Positions 7,001 through 7,792 of a DNA stretch of 7,792 nucleotides are shown one piece after another. The stretch's first letter is position 1; the number at the start of each line of letters is the position of its first letter. The notes under the pieces were generated by a model. The model worked only from the letters and a program-made list of their open reading frames with translations. It ran no database searches and was not told where the DNA came from. The stretch is taken from the NCBI GenBank assembly GCA_048615375.1, contig JBMCLJ010000066.1:1-7792 (forward strand). Direction: 5' to 3'. The translations under genes and the position numbers were made by a program. This stretch comes from JBMCLJ01 sp048615375. Its GTDB lineage: Bacteria; Patescibacteriota; Dojkabacteria; JAOAGR01.

Positions 7001-7792
7001 AATCGATTCCATTTTCCTTTACCATGAAATTAACAGTGTGGTGGTATTTTGCTAAACAAGAATCACAGGAATTTTCAACACACTCTCCACCGTTGCACAC
7101 AAGATTATCTCCATCAACACATAAGTTACCCAGGCAGTGACAACTTCTTGCTGAACCTCCAGAAGCAGGGCAGCTACCAACACATGTATTGCCGTTCCAG
7201 ATCTGTCCTTCAGGGCAGGTTTGAGAGGGAGTGTCCTCCTGTGGCGGGTTTTCACCCGGTTGTTGCTCACCTCCCCCACCTTGATTACAATCAAACTCCC
7301 TGTTATCACTTGGCCCACCACTATTTACTACACAATTACCACCTCCATCGGGTTTTACGGCACAGTTCGCTGGTGCAGTATCGACATGCGGTGTGCACAA
7401 TGGCAAGCAGTTTCCATGGTCGGAATAATAGTTTCCTCCCCCACAGCTCTGACCCGCGTTAGATGATGGTTCAGTTTGTTCGGATGGAGGAGGTGATGAA
7501 TCACGATTGCGACAAATAAACTCACGGTTGTCTGAGTTTTCACCACTATTCACTACACAGGTACCGTTACCACTATTTGTCTGAGAACACCCAGGAGGGT
7601 TTTTATTAACTTCTGGTGTGCAAAGAGAAAGGCAATTACCTTTATCGGAATAGTATCTACCATCCCCACATGGTTGACCGGCATTTGAGTTCTGCTGTGG
7701 TTGTTCTGGAGATGATGGAGGAGCGGCTCCACGACTTCGACAAATAAACTCACGGTTGTCTGAGTTTTCACCACTATTCACTACACAGGTAC
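4074..7792 (-). CDS. Giant Cys-rich repeat protein, probably secreted or surface-exposed (N-terminus beyond the window)
   Basis: I do not recognise this as a named family. The frame is open to the right edge. The GTG at 7781 lies inside a repeated CVVNSG motif and is not the real start, so the signal peptide cannot be seen. Residues are numbered here from that GTG, giving 1,235 residues to a TGA stop. Residues 1-940 carry about 74 cysteines, plus one just before; residues 941-1235 have none. From N to C there are six-Cys modules at 38-90, 113-165 and 306-360 plus the end of another at 2-14, joined by Pro/Gln/Ser-rich linkers. A Cys-rich stretch at 189-292 (two CNGGE motifs) and a long region at 378-940 with irregular Cys spacing follow. 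An EF-hand-like loop lies at 1012-1023, and two Gly-Trp domains at 1045-1127 and 1138-1235. The many Cys suggest disulfides formed outside the cytoplasm. I see no sortase motif, C-terminal membrane helix or enzyme motif. An adhesin or envelope role is a guess. galE starts 58 nt downstream on the same strand. Confidence 0.88.
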   Translation of the reverse strand, partial: TCVVNSGENSDNREFICRSRGAAPPSSPEQPQQNSNAGQPCGDGRYYSDKGNCLSLCTPEVNKNPPGCSQTNSGNGTCVVNSGENSDNREFICRNRDSSPPPSEQTEPSSNAGQSCGGGNYYSDHGNCLPLCTPHVDTAPANCAVKPDGGGNCVVNSGGPSDNREFDCNQGGGGEQQPGENPPQEDTPSQTCPEGQIWNGNTCVGSCPASGGSARSCHCLGNLCVDGDNLVCNGGECVENSCDSCLAKYHHTVNFMVKENGIDLETARCMGRNEARKNRGSCLTEPVCNGGEEVCHGATGKKVDEEIVCGEGKYKSEKGNCLPLCTSAVNTQPRCTYISMESVDNGNCVINSGNDQDNREFICSQIPADNLGREEINPTRCLYGKDSKYKCVPGKQGYAMPFNNECTSPTGTQYCQEDGSCGDPQKCIDEREATKAPVTERVPVKYNCEDDGEEECKIITKYADGTQTSDKKAGVCTTYESTTPITCKSQGDSDSVYDCRQDLIFQGLDNVCFNENNQPSDLQQSKLQGMIYQCRNPQNGKLYQCCKEGTLNADKPSDAIACGTNFDESKASSVSCQDESGTCVIQLVDNNGNKKIYKNVSRARCNKEAVVAYENRSELKCVLTGEAERPGTIDCRERGGQIKFKNSDSTIEYICHDDMVSTKCKEPGLAIRKIRDYFSCLSTARHPDCDNFESMKSTCVDGANKYNGRNSCRNPSDNKIYECECEYRDGLCTSDLSVPYHDSSGNMYNDNNFRTCSTVFTTDPAGNLSVCTISHCMRLDEHRMNGDEDVQRTVKPQGCNDPNAVIILTRDRFNVSYENSSDPAICTPLTQEEVQKISQCTSVVNTTPSSRVIVTTGTNLTVKSQSGQTVTCTVKSASYDSNSEFNQRDEYSPSFVVECDTPLCSGDCGAGYYNDDGILVGIHNLGQGQEREIINGVDIGALCSTTKLLQPLDYVDYIAKDTTSPISYLIPGAKAEANDAPIVKSTFDLDAGKYMLNNGGSIEVSNSTKITLYDDLNGNNIRDAGEPEVAAINPELNKVQDAYNYEVLNGWNAMNFPFYKTQEEFFRASELLAVARSQNLNMTTVKKWAGKWVEYSERDGNTFGKDFSIKPNEGYFVLSKNKGKLVVYGNSPKEAFPMQVYNGWSLVGVGAGNEQEPASFKNKAFNNGIGAFEFIKTFNAVDPELKLSNVTRYDSGVYRGVNYATGASGKKVEFGLDFKMVYSQAYFIKSEKKTVLFP
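4077..4370 (-). repeat. C-terminal Gly-Trp domain II
   Basis: Residues 1138-1235, the end of the protein. It opens YNGWSLVGVGAG and closes GLDFKMVYSQAYFIKSEKK followed by the strand TVLFP. The start (NGW), the GxDF...AYFI block and the final strand line up with domain I, so the two are probably tandem homologues that have diverged widely. Confidence 0.5.
4401..4649 (-). repeat. C-terminal Gly-Trp domain I
   Basis: Residues 1045-1127 of the Cys-rich protein, with no cysteine. It opens with LNGWNAMNFPF, continues through a helix-like stretch and KKWAGKWVEY, and closes with GKDFSIKPNEGYFVLSKNKG and a final KLVVYG strand. The layout matches domain II. Similar 'GWN-L-(I/S)-FP ... GYFV' C-termini are, as I recall, common on secreted proteins of CPR bacteria, where they may serve in surface display or export. 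Confidence 0.55.
4713..4748 (-). other. EF-hand-like calcium-binding loop
   Basis: Residues 1012-1023 of the Cys-rich protein read DLNGNNIRDAGE. Asp1012, Asn1014, Asn1016, Asp1020 and Glu1023 fall at loop positions 1, 3, 5, 9 and 12, with Ile1018 at 7. This is the canonical 12-residue calcium loop, and its wording resembles the DxNGNGxxDxGE loops of dockerin and SdrD B-type surface domains. Only one loop is visible. It sits at the border between the Cys-rich part and the Gly-Trp domains. Confidence 0.65.
5616..5657 (-). repeat. CRNP Cys motif, copy 2
   Basis: Residues 709-722 (CRNPSDNKIYECEC). Same pattern as copy 1, with the double Cys replaced by Cys-Glu-Cys. An Asn-Gly-Arg-Asn-Ser run precedes it. 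Confidence 0.6.
6153..6191 (-). repeat. CRNP Cys motif, copy 1
   Basis: Residues 531-543 of the Cys-rich protein (CRNPQNGKLYQCC). It matches the second copy at 709-722 in the pattern C-R-N-P-x-x-(N/G)-K-(I/L)-Y-x-C, and the flanks on both sides are Cys-rich. It is a second, unrelated repeat type in the protein, too short to be called a domain with certainty. Confidence 0.6.
6702..6866 (-). repeat. Six-Cys NREF module, copy C (divergent)
   Basis: Residues 306-360, beginning 193 residues after copy B starts. Spacing is x11, x3, x9, x12, x14, so the middle loops vary while the first and last spacings are kept. It retains KGNCLPLCT, CVINSG and DNREFIC. It is separated from copy B by an unrelated Cys-rich insert. 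Confidence 0.8.
7287..7445 (-). repeat. Six-Cys NREF module, copy B
   Basis: Residues 113-165, starting 75 residues after copy A. The cysteine spacing is identical (x11, x3, x10, x9, x14). The linker before it again ends in SSNAGQ. Apart from the signature motifs, the DNA has diverged clearly from copy A, so this duplication is older than the 55-nt identity. Confidence 0.85.
7510..7564. repeat. 55-nt exact direct repeat, internal copy
   Basis: These 55 bases are identical to 7738-7792, 228 nt (76 codons) away. They encode the GTCVVNSGENSDNREFICR end of a module. Identity stops on the left at 7509 (G versus T at 7737). Confidence 0.95.
7512..7670 (-). repeat. Six-Cys NREF module, copy A
   Basis: Residues 38-90 of the Cys-rich protein. 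Cysteine spacing is C-x11-C-x3-C-x10-C-x9-C-x14-C. The signature opens CGxGxYYSDxGNCLxLCT and ends VVNSGxxSDNREFxC. A Pro/Gln/Ser-rich linker ending in SNAGQ precedes it. Confidence 0.85.
7738..7792. repeat. 55-nt exact direct repeat, copy at the window end
   Basis: This is the second copy of the 55-nt block and runs to the last base of the window, so the real identity could extend further right. It marks a tandem repeat of 228-nt period within the Cys-rich gene. Confidence 0.95.
7740..7792 (-). repeat. Six-Cys module, partial copy at window edge
   Basis: This is the C-terminal end of a module copy: the TCVVNSGENSDNREFIC stretch with its last two cysteines 14 residues apart, as in the complete copies. 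The rest of the copy lies outside the window. Almost all of it sits inside the exact 55-nt repeat. Confidence 0.85.

Noticed and set aside
7049..7462. A 137-codon plus-strand open frame over the Cys-rich gene
   Set aside because: It is antisense to the conserved repeat modules, its protein is rich in His, Leu and Tyr in a low-complexity way, and it has no family motif. The minus-strand frame has clear conserved Cys spacing.
7355..7774. Two minus-strand open frames with the same N-terminal dozen residues
   Set aside because: They are out-of-frame readings of the 55-nt direct repeat. Their shared start reflects repeated DNA, not a gene family.
7779..7781. GTG as the start codon of the Cys-rich gene
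   Set aside because: It lies in the middle of the repeated CVVNSG motif and the frame stays open to base 7792. The identical internal copy shows that this Val is not a start.
7287..7792. CRISPR array or non-coding tandem repeat
   Set aside because: The period is 228 nt, in frame with a Cys-rich protein, and the conservation follows codons. Only one pair is exact, and there are no short regular repeats with unique spacers.

Overview
The window is AT-rich bacterial DNA, gene-dense, with short gaps (16-67 nt) and no RNA gene, CRISPR array or insertion sequence that I can see. It holds five protein genes, two of them cut by the window edges. The gene types fit a Candidate Phyla Radiation (Patescibacteria)-like genome from a metagenome: glycosyltransferases of the polyprenyl-phosphate class with paired C-terminal membrane helices, a GT-C membrane glycosyltransferase, and a very large secreted-looking Cys-rich protein with Gly-Trp domains at its C-terminus. 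None of the three visible start codons has a good Shine-Dalgarno sequence. The assignment is an inference from protein style, not from a marker gene. TGA appears to act as a stop (end of the large gene), which argues against the Gly-recoding lineages.

Layout. Bases 1-261 (+) are the 3' end of a family 2 glycosyltransferase (GT2). Bases 315-1283 (+) are a complete second GT2 of the GtrB/DPM1/ArnC type. After a 67-nt convergent gap the rest lies on the minus strand. In transcription order (right to left) it holds a giant Cys-rich repeat protein open at the right edge (4074-7792), galE (3011-4015), and a GT-C polytopic membrane glycosyltransferase (1351-2994).

How the genes may work together. 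GalE would supply UDP-galactose and/or UDP-GalNAc. The GT2 enzymes would load a sugar onto a polyprenyl phosphate at the inner face of the membrane. The GT-C enzyme would use such a lipid-linked sugar on the outer face. The product could be a surface glycan or a glycosylated surface protein, and the adjacent Cys-rich protein is an obvious but unproven candidate.

The most interesting item is the Cys-rich protein: at least 1,238 codons and at least 75 cysteines, all in the first ~940 visible residues. A six-cysteine module with an Asn-Arg-Glu-Phe signature recurs in it, followed by an EF-hand-like calcium loop and two tandem Cys-free Gly-Trp domains. The last 55 nt of the window exactly repeat an internal 55-nt stretch of this gene. 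This suggests that the sequence ends at an assembly break inside a tandem repeat and that the true repeat number is unknown.
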